A stretch of DNA of 54,517 nucleotides from Pseudomonas sp. Irchel s3h14 (GCF_900187425.1 NZ_FYDJ01000028.1:1-54517); one strand, 5' to 3'. Shown: positions 25,841-34,811, counted from the stretch's first letter. Program-made: numbers and translations. Notes: generated by a model not told the origin, from the letters alone.

Positions 25841-27510
25841 TGAACCTGCTCCGTAAACTTCTCCTCGCCGCTGCCGGGCTCTTGCCGGCCTCCGTTGTAC
25901 TGGCTGCGCCCGCGCTGGGTGCGGTGGAAAAACAACCGCTCAACCTGCATGCGATCGGCATGTTCTTCGTCTTCGTGCTGGGCACGCTGGCCATCACCTG
26001 GTGGGCCGCGTGGCAAACCAAATCCACGTCGGACTTCTACACCGCGGGCGGTGGCATCACCGGATTCCAGAACGGTCTGGCGATTGCCGGTGACTACATG
26101 TCCGCCGCCACGCTGCTGGGGCTGTCCAGCCTGGTGTTTGCCAAGGGCTACGACGGCTTCATCTATACCATCGGCTTCTTCGTCGGCTGGCCGATCATCA
26201 CCTTCCTGATGGCCGAGCGCTTGCGCAACCTGGGGCGCTACACCTTTGCCGACATCGTGTCCTATCGACTGGACCAGAACAAAGTGCGGATTTTCGCCGC
26301 CTTCGGTTCGTTGACGGTGGTGTGCTGCTACCTGATTGTGCAGATGGTCGGTGCCGGTCAGTTGATCAAGTTGCTGTTCGGCCTCGACTACCCGGTTGCG
26401 GTGGTGATCGTCGGCGCGCTGATGCTGGTGTACGTGATCTTCGGCGGCATGATCGCCACCACCTGGGTGCAAATCATCAAGGCTGTGTTGCTGCTTGCCG
26501 GCGGCACGACCCTGGCGTTGATGGCCATGTCGCAATTCGGCTTCAGCTACGAAACCCTGGCCAGCAAAGCCGTCGAAGCCCACGCCAGCGGCTGGAACAT
26601 CATGGGCCCTGGCTCAATGCTCGCCGACCCGATCAACACCGCTTCGATGTCGCTGGGCCTGGTGTTCGGGATTGCCGGTCTGCCGCACATTCTGATGCGC
26701 TTCTTCACCGTGCCTAACGCCAAGGAAGCGCGCAAGTCGGTGTTCTACGCCACAGGCTTCATCGGTTTCTTCTTCCTTGTTGTCTGCACCCTGGGCTTTG
26801 CCGCGATGGTGATCATCGGCACTGACCCGCAGTACTACGTTAATGGTGAAGTCGGCGGCGCCTTGATTGGTGGCGGCAACATGGTTGCCATGCACCTGGC
26901 CAAAGCAGTCGGTGGCAACCTGTTCTTCGGTTTCCTCTCGGCCGTGGCCTTCGCCACCATTCTTGCGGTGGTCTCCGGGCTGGCGCTGGCCGGTGCCTCG
27001 GCGATATCCCACGACCTCTACGCCACAGTATTCAAGAAAGGCAAAGCCACCCAGAAGCAGGAAATGCGCGTGACCCGCATGGCCACTGTTGGCCTTGGCA
27101 TCATCGCGATTCTGCTGGGCATTCTGTTCGAGAAGATGAACGTCGCGTTCCTGGTGGGCCTGACCTTCGGCATCGCCGCATCGACCAACTTCCCGGTGCT
27201 GATCATGGCCATGTACTGGAAAGGCCTGACCACCAAAGGCGCGATCATCGGTGGTTTCGCCGGCCTGATCTGCGCACTGGTGCTGGTGATCCTCTCGCCA
27301 GCCGTCTGGGTCACTGTGCTCGGCCATGCTCACGCGATCTTCCCGTACGACCACCCGGCGCTGTTCTCCATGCCGCTGGCGTTCTTCGTGATCGTCGCGG
27401 TGTCGAAACTCGACCGCAGCGTGCGGGCCGACAAAGAGCGTGACGCTTACGCCGACCAGTTCGTTCGCGCCCAGACCGGCCTCGGCGCCGCCAGCGCTTC
27501 CGCCCATTGA
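25840..27510 (+). CDS. actP: Sodium:solute symporter, ActP-type monocarboxylate/acetate permease
   Basis: 556 residues. I chose the ATG at 25840 because it overlaps the DUF485 stop (TAATG) and gives a normal ActP N-terminus with cleavable signal (MNLLRKLLLAAAGLLPASVV...). About 13 transmembrane segments follow. SSS signatures include FYTAGGGITGFQNGLAIAGD, the AGLPHILMRFFTVPNAKEAR Na+-symporter motif region, and SGLALAGASAISHDLY. It imports acetate or another short carboxylate. With the ligase and porin here, the substrate may be a longer or sulphur-containing short acid. The ActP label is by family only. Confidence 0.85.
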   Translation: MNLLRKLLLAAAGLLPASVVLAAPALGAVEKQPLNLHAIGMFFVFVLGTLAITWWAAWQTKSTSDFYTAGGGITGFQNGLAIAGDYMSAATLLGLSSLVFAKGYDGFIYTIGFFVGWPIITFLMAERLRNLGRYTFADIVSYRLDQNKVRIFAAFGSLTVVCCYLIVQMVGAGQLIKLLFGLDYPVAVVIVGALMLVYVIFGGMIATTWVQIIKAVLLLAGGTTLALMAMSQFGFSYETLASKAVEAHASGWNIMGPGSMLADPINTASMSLGLVFGIAGLPHILMRFFTVPNAKEARKSVFYATGFIGFFFLVVCTLGFAAMVIIGTDPQYYVNGEVGGALIGGGNMVAMHLAKAVGGNLFFGFLSAVAFATILAVVSGLALAGASAISHDLYATVFKKGKATQKQEMRVTRMATVGLGIIAILLGILFEKMNVAFLVGLTFGIAASTNFPVLIMAMYWKGLTTKGAIIGGFAGLICALVLVILSPAVWVTVLGHAHAIFPYDHPALFSMPLAFFVIVAVSKLDRSVRADKERDAYADQFVRAQTGLGAASASAH

Positions 27511-27574
27511 TAGAAAGGGCACGGCCTGCTCAAGCGGCGCCGTGCCCATCGCACAACCTTTTGAGGTTCACGTT

Positions 27575-29347
27575 ATGCCCGAATTCAACGCCCCGCTGCG
27601 CGACATGCGCTTTGTCTTGCATGAAGTGTTCGACGCCCCGGCCCTGTGGGCACGCCTGCCAGCCCTGGCTGACAGTGTCGACGCCGCCACCGCTGACGCC
27701 ATTCTTGAGGAGGCGGCCAAAGTCACCTCGCACCTGATTGCGCCATTGAATCGCAGCGGCGACGAGGAAGGCGCCCAGTGGGTCGATGGCCAGGTCAGCA
27801 CGCCAATCGGTTTCAAACAGGCTTATGCCACCTACATCGAAGGCGGCTGGGTGGGTCTTTCCGGTAACGCCGACTTCGGCGGCATGGGCATGCCGAAGAT
27901 GCTCGCCGTGCAGTTCGAAGAAATGCTCTACGGCGCCAACTCAAGCTTTGCACTCTATTCAGCGTTGAGTTCCGGTGCCTGCCTGGCACTGGATGCCCAC
28001 GCCAGCGACACCCTGAAAAACCTCTACCTGCCGCCGATGTACGAAGGCCGCTGGGCCGGCTCCATGTGCCTGACCGAAGCCCACGCCGGCACCGATCTGG
28101 GGATTATCCGCACCCGCGCCGAACCTCAGGCCGACGGCAGCTTCAGCATCACCGGCAGCAAGATCTTCATCACCGGTGGCGATCAGGACCTGACCGAAAA
28201 CATTGTCCATCTGGTGCTGGCCAAATTGCCGGACGCACCGGCGGGGCCGAAAGGCATCTCGCTGTTCGTCGTGCCCAAAGTGCTGGTCAATGCCGACGGT
28301 TCCCTCGGCGATGCCAACGCCGTGAGTTGCGGTTCGATCGAACACAAGATGGGCATCAAGGCCTCGGCCACCTGCGTGATGAACTTCGACGGCGCCAGCG
28401 GTTGGCTGGTCGGCGAAGCCAACAAAGGTTTGGCGGCGATGTTCACCATGATGAATTACGAACGCCTGTCCATCGGCATCCAGGGCATTGGCTGCGCCGA
28501 AGCGTCCTATCAGAGCGCCGTCGCCTATGCACGCGAACGTGTGCAGAGCCGCGCGCCGACCGGTGCCATTGCCCCGGACAAAGTGGCCGACCCGATCATC
28601 GTTCACCCCGACGTGCGCCGCATGCTGCTGAGCATGAAAGCCATGACCGAGGGCGGCCGCGCGTTCGCCAGCTATGTCGGGCAGCAACTGGACCTGGCGA
28701 AGTTTTCCGATGACGCCAAAGAACGCGACAGCGCGCAAACCCTGGTCGCGCTGCTCACGCCGGTAGCCAAGGCTTTCTTCACCGACACCGGCCTGGAAAG
28801 CTGCATCAATGGCCAGCAAGTGTTCGGCGGCCATGGCTACATCCGCGAATGGGGCCAGGAACAATTGGTCCGTGACGTGCGCATCGCACAGATCTACGAA
28901 GGCACCAACGGCATTCAGGCCCTGGACCTGCTCGGACGCAAAGTGCTCGCAGACAAGGGCGTTGCGCTGCGCCAGTTCACCGCTGAAATCCGTCATTTCA
29001 CCCATCAGCCTGACGCGCCCTACTCCGCTCAACTGTTAGATGCCGTACAGCGTCTGGAAGACCTGAGCGACTGGCTGCAGGATCAGGCCGCGACCAACCG
29101 AAACGAAGTCGGCGCCGCGTCGGTGGAGTATTTGCATCTGTTCGGTTACGTCGCCTACGCCTGGCTTTGGGCGCGCATGGCACAGGTTGCCAAGCAAAAG
29201 CTGCACGAAGACGAAGGGTTTTATGGCGCGAAAATCGCTACCGCCGACTTCTATATCCGCCGCTTGCTGCCGCGCATTTTGAGCCTGGAGCAATCCATCC
29301 GCGCGGGCAGTGCCTCGTTGTTTGGCCTGAGCGCCGAACAGTTCTAA
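27575..29347 (+). CDS. Acyl-CoA dehydrogenase, DmdC/large ACAD type
   Basis: 590 residues from the ATG at 27575, with GAGG 8 bases upstream. It has the ACAD core: MCLTEAHAGTDLG FAD/substrate segment, ITGSKIFITGG, GMNYERLS-like MMNYERLSIGIQGIG, and the QVFGGHGYIREWGQEQ plus YEGTNGIQALDL signature near the active-site Glu. An extra C-terminal ~100-residue helical domain is characteristic of the ~590-residue subclass that includes DmdC. FAD-dependent alpha,beta-desaturation of an acyl-CoA made by the ligase at 23761 is expected. Substrate chain is not determined. Confidence 0.9.
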   Translation: MPEFNAPLRDMRFVLHEVFDAPALWARLPALADSVDAATADAILEEAAKVTSHLIAPLNRSGDEEGAQWVDGQVSTPIGFKQAYATYIEGGWVGLSGNADFGGMGMPKMLAVQFEEMLYGANSSFALYSALSSGACLALDAHASDTLKNLYLPPMYEGRWAGSMCLTEAHAGTDLGIIRTRAEPQADGSFSITGSKIFITGGDQDLTENIVHLVLAKLPDAPAGPKGISLFVVPKVLVNADGSLGDANAVSCGSIEHKMGIKASATCVMNFDGASGWLVGEANKGLAAMFTMMNYERLSIGIQGIGCAEASYQSAVAYARERVQSRAPTGAIAPDKVADPIIVHPDVRRMLLSMKAMTEGGRAFASYVGQQLDLAKFSDDAKERDSAQTLVALLTPVAKAFFTDTGLESCINGQQVFGGHGYIREWGQEQLVRDVRIAQIYEGTNGIQALDLLGRKVLADKGVALRQFTAEIRHFTHQPDAPYSAQLLDAVQRLEDLSDWLQDQAATNRNEVGAASVEYLHLFGYVAYAWLWARMAQVAKQKLHEDEGFYGAKIATADFYIRRLLPRILSLEQSIRAGSASLFGLSAEQF

Positions 29348-29410
29348 CGATTGAACCGCACGCGGCGTCACGCTCCTATCTTTTTGGCGTTCGCGTTTTT
29401 TTATTGATAA

Positions 29411-29433
29411 GCCCTCGCCCACCTGGCGAGGGC
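29411..29433 (+). terminator. Hairpin upstream of the OprD porin gene
   Basis: A perfect 9-bp stem GCCCTCGCC / GGCGAGGGC with loop CACCT follows a T-rich stretch (TTTTTTTATT, 29396-29405). The T-run preceded by an imperfect ACGCG/CGCGT stem could itself terminate the acyl-CoA dehydrogenase message. This hairpin lacks its own T-run and may be a leader structure for the porin gene. Confidence 0.35.
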
Positions 29434-29476
29434 CGCGGGACCTGTCTTTCCATAATAAAAACAAAGGGGCTTCACC

Positions 29477-30745
29477 ATGGACCGCAACACCCGCATCCTC
29501 GCTACCCGACTGTTGCTGGCCGGCGGCGTCATCAGCCTCTCGGCCCCCGCCGCTGCTGACTTTGTCAAAGACAGCAAGGCCAGCCTTGAGCTGCGCAACT
29601 TCTATTTCAACCGTGACTATCGCCAGGACAACGCTCCCCAATCCAAACAAGAGGAATGGGCGCAGGGTTTCCTGCTGCGCTATGAGTCGGGATTCACCGA
29701 CGGTTTGATCGGTGTCGGTTTCGATGCCATCGGACTGCTGGGCGTCAAGCTCGATTCCAGCCCTGATCGCGCAGGCTCCGGCCTGCTCAAACGCCACCGC
29801 GACACGAGCAAAGGTGCTCAGGACGAGTACGGCGAACTGGGCCTGACCGCCAAAGTGCGTGCATCAAAAAGCACACTGAAACTCGGCACGCTGCTGCCGA
29901 AACTGCCGACGGTCCTGGCCAACGATTCACGGCTGTTGCCACAAACCTTCAAGGGCGGTCAGTTGACCTCGCTGGAACTCGAAGGCCTGACCGTGGATGC
30001 CGGGCGACTGACGCAGGTCAATCAGCGCGACTCCTCGGACTACGAGGACATGGGCATCACCCGCACCGGCGCCAAGGGCATCACCACACGTCATCTCGAC
30101 AGCGACAGCTTCGATTTCGCCAGCCTGAACTACAAATGGACCAGCAACCTCGCCACCGGCTACAGCTACGGCCATCTCGACAACTTCTACAGCCAGCACC
30201 TGGTCAACCTGACCTACGTATTGCCGGTGACGACGGGCCAGTCGCTGAAGACGGATCTGCGCTTCGCCCGCTCCACGGACGATGGCGGCAGTAATGTCGA
30301 TAACAATGCCATTGGCGCGATGTTCACCTACAACCTCGGCGGGCATGCGTTGGGCCTGGGTTATCAGGGCATGAGCGGCGACACCGGCTACGCCTACGTC
30401 AACGGCACCGACGCCTTCCTGGTGAACTTCGTGCAGATCGGCGACTTTGCCAGCAAGGACGAAAAGTCCTGGCAGGCGCGATACGACTACAACTTTGCGG
30501 CCATCGGTGTTCCGGGCCTGACCTTCATGACCCGCTACATTACTGGCGACAATATCGATCTGGGCGGCAATCGTCCGGAAGGCAAGGAATGGGAACGTGA
30601 TACCGACATTGGTTATGTCGTGCAGAGCGGGCCGTTGAAGAATGTCGGGGTGAAATGGCGTAATGCGACGGTTCGCTCGACCAACTTCGGCAGCGACCTG
30701 GATGAAAACCGCCTGATCGTCAGCTACACCTTGCCGATCTGGTAA
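29477..30745 (+). CDS. OprD-family outer-membrane porin
   Basis: 422 residues with a signal peptide (MDRNTRILATRLLLAGGVISLSAPAAA, cleavage before DF). The OprD N-terminus is present (FVKDSKASLELRNFYFNRDY), along with the QEEWAQGFLLRYESGFTDG and GVGFDAIGLLGVKLD strands. The C-terminus ends in a hydrophobic strand with terminal Trp (SYTLPIW), where outer-membrane beta-barrels usually end in an aromatic. OprD proteins are 18-strand substrate-specific channels for amino acids or carboxylates. Lying after the ligase-symporter-dehydrogenase set, it is probably the outer-membrane entry for the same acid. Confidence 0.92.
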   Translation: MDRNTRILATRLLLAGGVISLSAPAAADFVKDSKASLELRNFYFNRDYRQDNAPQSKQEEWAQGFLLRYESGFTDGLIGVGFDAIGLLGVKLDSSPDRAGSGLLKRHRDTSKGAQDEYGELGLTAKVRASKSTLKLGTLLPKLPTVLANDSRLLPQTFKGGQLTSLELEGLTVDAGRLTQVNQRDSSDYEDMGITRTGAKGITTRHLDSDSFDFASLNYKWTSNLATGYSYGHLDNFYSQHLVNLTYVLPVTTGQSLKTDLRFARSTDDGGSNVDNNAIGAMFTYNLGGHALGLGYQGMSGDTGYAYVNGTDAFLVNFVQIGDFASKDEKSWQARYDYNFAAIGVPGLTFMTRYITGDNIDLGGNRPEGKEWERDTDIGYVVQSGPLKNVGVKWRNATVRSTNFGSDLDENRLIVSYTLPIW

Positions 30746-30755
30746 GCACCGCAAT

Positions 30756-30886
30756 GATCGTTCCCACGCTCTGCGTGGGAATGCAGCCCGGGACGCTCCG
30801 CGTCCCAAGAGCGGACGCAGAGCGTCCGAGGATGAATTCCCACGCAGAGCGTGGGAACTATCGGTACGCGGAGCGTGGGAACGATC
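30756..30886. repeat. GATCGTTCCCACGC-type palindromic repeat array
   Basis: Several nested inverted copies of GTTCCCACGCTCTGCGTGGGAA and GGACGC..GCGTCC units fill the gap between the porin and phaR genes. The outer ends GATCGTTCCCACG and CGTGGGAACGATC are complementary. A single degenerate copy occurs at 51982-52010. This is a common P. fluorescens-group intergenic repeat. Confidence 0.85.
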
Positions 30887-30951
30887 ACCCGCGGCAGTGG
30901 CCAGAGTAGGTTAAGATGCCTGCAAACCAGGCCCGCCGCGAGACGCCCCGC

Positions 30952-31464
30952 ATGACTGATACCACCCCCCGCCTGATCAAGAAGTACCCCAATCGCCGAC
31001 TGTATGACACCCACACCAGCAGTCATTTGACGCTGGCGGACATACGCCAGTTGGTGGTCGACAAAGTTGCCTTTCAGGTGGTCGATGCCAAGAGCGGCGA
31101 GGATCTGACGCGCAGCATCCTGCTGCAAGTGATTCTGGAAGCCGAAAGCGGCGGTGAGCCGATCTTCACCAGCGAAATGCTGATGGGGATTATCCAGTTC
31201 TACGGCCCTTATCAGGGTGTACTCGGCAGTTACCTGGACAAGAGCATTCAGACCGTGATCGACATCCAGTCCCAGACCGGCGCGCAGTCGTCCGAGGCCT
31301 GGAGCGACTTCATGCATCAACAGGCTCCGGTGATGCAGGACCTGATGCGCCAATATGTCGATCAGTCGAAGGCGTTGTATCTCAATACCCAGAACCTGTT
31401 TGGCATGTTTGGCGGTAAACCCGGCACCGATAACGGGCCGAAAAAAAATGGCAATGGGGAATAA
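30952..31464 (+). CDS. phaR: PhaR-type polyhydroxyalkanoate synthesis regulator
   Basis: 170 residues from the ATG at 30952, chosen because family members begin just before the conserved LIKKYPNRRLYDT block. An in-frame ATG at 30916 would add 12 residues. The N-terminal PHB/PHA accumulation DNA-binding domain (LIKKYPNRRLYDTHTSSHLTL) is followed by the PHB_acc domain (about 60-110, ILLQVILEAESGGEPIF) and a helical tail. PhaR binds both phasin promoters and nascent polymer, releasing phasin expression as granules form. It converges on the phasin gene at 31500. Confidence 0.9.
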   Translation: MTDTTPRLIKKYPNRRLYDTHTSSHLTLADIRQLVVDKVAFQVVDAKSGEDLTRSILLQVILEAESGGEPIFTSEMLMGIIQFYGPYQGVLGSYLDKSIQTVIDIQSQTGAQSSEAWSDFMHQQAPVMQDLMRQYVDQSKALYLNTQNLFGMFGGKPGTDNGPKKNGNGE

Positions 31465-31476
31465 ACCCATCGCCAT
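31441..31476 (-). terminator. Intrinsic terminator of the phasin gene
   Basis: Read leftward, stem ATGGCGATGGG / CCCATTGCCAT (one mismatch) with a 7-base loop is followed by T8. It lies inside the last codons of phaR on the other strand and starts 24 bases past the phasin stop. Confidence 0.8.
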
Positions 31477-31499
31477 TGGTGCCACTTGCTTGACGTGAC

Positions 31500-32069
31500 T
31501 TACTTGTTACCGCTGGTAGCCTTGGCGCTTGCTTCTGGAGCCGCTTTGGTGGCCGCTGCAGTCGCTGCGTCAAAACTGCTCTGAGCCACATCGGCAGCCT
31601 GTTTTACGGCTTTCTGTGCGCTTTCAAACACTGTACCGGCATTCGCCAAACCCGACTTGAACGCTGCTACAACAGGCTCGGAGCCGGCCGGTGCATTCTT
31701 GCTGATCGCTTCAACGAACTCTTGCACCTGTTGGGTGCCCGCTTCGACCTGACTCGAGGTCAGTTTGGCGATGTCCGACTGAGTACCGACGATCAGCGCT
31801 TGAACCTGACGATTGAACTCGGCCAGACGTTCGGTCTGTGCGCTCGGCTGGGTGAAAGAAGCCTGCAGATCGGCGAAACCTTGTGGGTCACGAACGGCCA
31901 GCAGCTTGCGAACACCTTCGAAGTGCTCTTCGGTGGAGTCGCGCAGTGCCTTGAACTGCAACTGGCTGAGCTGTTCAACGCTGGCGAAGACTTTGCCGCT
32001 GATTTGCTGCAAAAGATCGAGGTTGGCTTTCTGAGCGGATTGCAGTTTTTCCGAATTGAAAAAAGACAT
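31500..32069 (-). CDS. Phasin family granule-associated protein
   Basis: 189 residues, with an alpha-helical amphipathic phasin_2 domain (about 5-110: MSFFNSEKLQSAQKANLDLL, VEQLSQLQFKALRDSTEEHF) and an Ala/Lys-rich low-complexity tail (AAATKAAPEASAKA). No Cys or Trp. It coats PHB granules and limits coalescence. AGGAG lies 8 bases before the ATG. A -35/-10 pair and an inverted repeat lie immediately upstream (32150-32193), and PhaR is encoded convergently, giving the usual repressor-phasin pairing. Confidence 0.9.
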   Translation of the reverse strand: MSFFNSEKLQSAQKANLDLLQQISGKVFASVEQLSQLQFKALRDSTEEHFEGVRKLLAVRDPQGFADLQASFTQPSAQTERLAEFNRQVQALIVGTQSDIAKLTSSQVEAGTQQVQEFVEAISKNAPAGSEPVVAAFKSGLANAGTVFESAQKAVKQAADVAQSSFDAATAAATKAAPEASAKATSGNK

Positions 32070-32149
32070 GCTTGAATCTCCTGGTACTGGAAGGCCCTGA
32101 TGGACCTGAGGACGCGATAGCGATCCGGCCAGTCATCGCGTTAGCCTTG

Positions 32150-32178
32150 ATATTGCAATGCACAAAACCATTTGGCAA
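32150..32178 (-). promoter_or_regulatory. Candidate sigma70 promoter of the phasin gene
   Basis: Read leftward: TTGCCA (32178-32173), 17-base spacer, CAATAT (32155-32150), about 80 bases before the phasin ATG. The left arm of the 8-bp inverted repeat lies in the spacer. Confidence 0.45.
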
Positions 32179-32193
32179 CGTCTATTTTTGTGC
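32160..32193. promoter_or_regulatory. Candidate PhaR operator between phasin and DUF3141 genes
   Basis: GCACAAAA (32160-32167) and TTTTGTGC (32186-32193) form a perfect 8-bp inverted repeat with an 18-base spacer that covers the -35 of the phasin promoter. A third related half site (GTGCAAAA) follows at 32195. Assigning it to PhaR is inference from position. Confidence 0.45.
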
Positions 32194-32208
32194 GGTGCAA
32201 AATACCCT

Positions 32209-32237
32209 TTGCTAAAGCCCTCCTTATTCGCTGTAAA
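32209..32237 (+). promoter_or_regulatory. Candidate sigma70 promoter of the DUF3141 gene
   Basis: TTGCTA (32209-32214), 17-base spacer, TGTAAA (32232-32237), about 88 bases upstream of the DUF3141 ATG. It is divergent from the phasin promoter, with the inverted repeat between the two. Confidence 0.4.
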
Positions 32238-32324
32238 CTCCTGCTCATCGAACGGCCAGGCTAGCCCTCTTTAACTAAAGGGGCCTGATGGGCCGGTTCC
32301 CATGCACTGCGTCAGGAGATCACG

Positions 32325-34754
32325 ATGGGTCAGGAATTAAATATTGCGCTGCAAGATGAAGAGTCCTCCGAACCCGCCGGCTTGTTCGAACACCTGAATC
32401 ATCTGCAACGCCTCAATACCCGCAACGTCCTCGACGCCGTGCAGAAGCGCCAGGCAAAAACCTTCGCGCCTTTAAGCCTTGGTCAACTCCGGCAGCCAAC
32501 GCCTGCTGACTGGCAGGAATACTTCACGGACCTCGGCCAACGCAGCGTGTTGTTCTGGGACACCTTGCGTCAGCGCGGCGACAACACCCTGGCCCACGAA
32601 CGCGCAGGGTATCCGCTGCTGCTCAAGTTCAATCATGAAACGCTGGTCGCCGGTGAAGACCTGCCCCGCCCGGTCAATTACTCGCTGTTGCAAATCCTCG
32701 GCGGCCCCGGACAACAGATTGACAGCAAAAAACAGCCGGTGATCATCATTGACCCACGCGGCGGCCACGGCTCAGGGATCGGCGGTTTCAAACAGGATTC
32801 GGTCATCGGCGAAAGCCTGAGGGCCGGCCACCCCACCTACTTCGTCTCCTTCAGTCACTCGCCACGCCCTGGGCAAACCCTTGCCGATATCACAGAAGCC
32901 CAAGCGAAGTTCATCGAAGTCGTCAGCGCCCGACACCCCGACAGCACCAAACCCGTGGTAATCGGCAACTGCCAGGCGGGCTGGGCGTTAATGGGCCTCG
33001 CGGCCACCCGTCCGGAGCTGCCGGGGCTGATCATCGTCAACGGTGCGCCGTTGTCGTACTGGGCCGGCGTCAATGGTCGCAATCCGATGCGCTACACCGG
33101 TGGTTTGTTGGGTGGTGGCTGGATGGCGCGCCTCGGTAGCGACCTCGGTAATGACCGTTTCGACGGCACCTGGCTGGTCAGCAATTTCGAAAACCTGGAC
33201 CCGGCCAACACCTGGTGGGGCAAGTACTACCACCTGTTCAGCGAAGTCGACAGCGAGGCCGCACGCTTTCTGGACTTCGAACGCTGGTGGGGCAGCCCGA
33301 CCCTGCTCAATGGCGAAGAGATCGAGATGATTGTCGACGACCTGTTCATCGGCAATCGGCTGTCCGGTGGCCTGGGGCGCAAGAGCAGCGGGCTTGATCT
33401 CAAACTGATCGAAGTGCCGGTGGTGGTGTTCTGCTCGTATGGCGACAACATCACCTCCCCGCAGCAGGCACTGGACTGGATCACCGACGTCTATCCCAGC
33501 GATCTCGCGTTGCAAAATGCCGGACGTACCATCGTTTACCTGCGGCACGCGAGCATCGGTCACCTGGGCATCTTCGTGTCCGGTGAAGTGGCGCGGCGTG
33601 AGCACCGTGAATTGCTCGGTGCGGTCGATGCGATCAATGCGCTGTCGGCCGGGCTGTATGAAATGCTGATCGAAGACCTGCCGGAGCACTCGGCGACGCC
33701 ATATGCCGTGCGTTTCGAACGCCGGCGTATCGCCGACATCCATGGCGAAGTTCAGACGCTCCGTGATGACGATCGCGAATTTGCGCTGGTCCAGCGCGCG
33801 TCCGACGTCAACAACAGTGTGTACGACGAATTCATACGCCCATGGTTGCGCCAGCTGATCAACGAACCGAGCGCTGAACTGCTGCGCCGGGCACATCCTT
33901 TCCATCAGCAACAAGTGGCCTGGAGCAGTTTGAACCCGGCGCTCTGGTGGCTGGCAGGCAGTGCCGCTCACGTGAGCAAGGATCGTCACCCCGCCAGCCA
34001 GAACAACCCGTTGCTGGTCTGGCAGGAACTGTTTTCCAACCAGGTGCAGGACGCCTTGAACGGCTATAGGGATCTGCGCGATGCGGCTCAGGAAATGTGT
34101 TTCTACGGTGTGTATGGCGTACTCAACAGCCTCGCCGGCAATGCACCCGGGCGTAATCTTCAGGAACATGCCGAGCAGCACGACAAGGTTTTGATCGAGC
34201 GCCTGCAGGATGCCCTGCCCCTTGGCGGCCTGATGGAAGCCTTGATACGGATCCTGTTCCTGCTGGGCCGCGACAGCGACGAGCCGGGCAAGGAAAGCGT
34301 CGAAAAATTGATCCTGCAAATGCAGGTGCTGCTCCAGGATTACAGTGCCGAGCCGCTTGATTTGCGCGAAACCCTGCGCCTGCAAAAACTGCTGGTCGCC
34401 ACCCATCCGCAAGAAAGCCTGCACAGCCTGCCCGTGATGCTTGCCGAGGTCGAAGAACGCCAGCAAGTGCTGGCGGCCGTCGCCAATTTGCTGCCGGAAC
34501 TGCTGACCAGCGGCGCAGACAACCCATTCTGGTGTGAGCTGCACACGCTGCTCGACGTGCCGCTGCCAGGTTTCAGCCTGACCCAACCACTCGGTGAGGC
34601 CGATGCCATCGAAGAGAAAGTCCCGGCAATAATCCCAGAACCGATCAAGCAGAAAATACCCGCTGTGACCCCTGACTCCGTCGCCAAGGTTGCGAGTCCA
34701 GTGCGCAAACCTGCCAAGGGCAAGAAAGGCGTGAAAAAACCTCCGGTGAAATAA
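32325..34754 (+). CDS. DUF3141 protein, alpha/beta hydrolase related to PHA synthases/depolymerases
   Basis: 809 residues, starting after AGGAG at 6-base spacing. The central alpha/beta-hydrolase region (about 120-440) has VIIIDPRGGHGSGIGGFK and a nucleophile elbow GNCQAG in which Cys216 stands where hydrolases have Ser, as in PHA synthases. Further on are FCSYGDNITSPQQALDW (acid region) and RHASIGHLGIF (candidate His). A ~350-residue helical C-terminal domain and a Lys/Pro-rich tail (KKGVKKPPVK) follow. The family is often found beside PHA genes. Role is unproven: polymer synthesis, thiolysis or granule binding are all possible. Confidence 0.85.
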   Translation: MGQELNIALQDEESSEPAGLFEHLNHLQRLNTRNVLDAVQKRQAKTFAPLSLGQLRQPTPADWQEYFTDLGQRSVLFWDTLRQRGDNTLAHERAGYPLLLKFNHETLVAGEDLPRPVNYSLLQILGGPGQQIDSKKQPVIIIDPRGGHGSGIGGFKQDSVIGESLRAGHPTYFVSFSHSPRPGQTLADITEAQAKFIEVVSARHPDSTKPVVIGNCQAGWALMGLAATRPELPGLIIVNGAPLSYWAGVNGRNPMRYTGGLLGGGWMARLGSDLGNDRFDGTWLVSNFENLDPANTWWGKYYHLFSEVDSEAARFLDFERWWGSPTLLNGEEIEMIVDDLFIGNRLSGGLGRKSSGLDLKLIEVPVVVFCSYGDNITSPQQALDWITDVYPSDLALQNAGRTIVYLRHASIGHLGIFVSGEVARREHRELLGAVDAINALSAGLYEMLIEDLPEHSATPYAVRFERRRIADIHGEVQTLRDDDREFALVQRASDVNNSVYDEFIRPWLRQLINEPSAELLRRAHPFHQQQVAWSSLNPALWWLAGSAAHVSKDRHPASQNNPLLVWQELFSNQVQDALNGYRDLRDAAQEMCFYGVYGVLNSLAGNAPGRNLQEHAEQHDKVLIERLQDALPLGGLMEALIRILFLLGRDSDEPGKESVEKLILQMQVLLQDYSAEPLDLRETLRLQKLLVATHPQESLHSLPVMLAEVEERQQVLAAVANLLPELLTSGADNPFWCELHTLLDVPLPGFSLTQPLGEADAIEEKVPAIIPEPIKQKIPAVTPDSVAKVASPVRKPAKGKKGVKKPPVK

Positions 34755-34811
34755 CGTTTAACGCTGAGGAGAACCGCGTCATACCGGCGCGGCTTCCACG
34801 ATTCCAAGCGA

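Noticed and set aside
30756..30886. CRISPR-like look of the repeated GTTCCCACGC units
   Set aside because: Units are palindromic, of unequal spacing and without spacers of constant length; no cas genes nearby.
32988..34586. 532-codon - strand frame inside DUF3141
   Set aside because: Antisense shadow; the + strand protein has recognisable motifs and a ribosome site.
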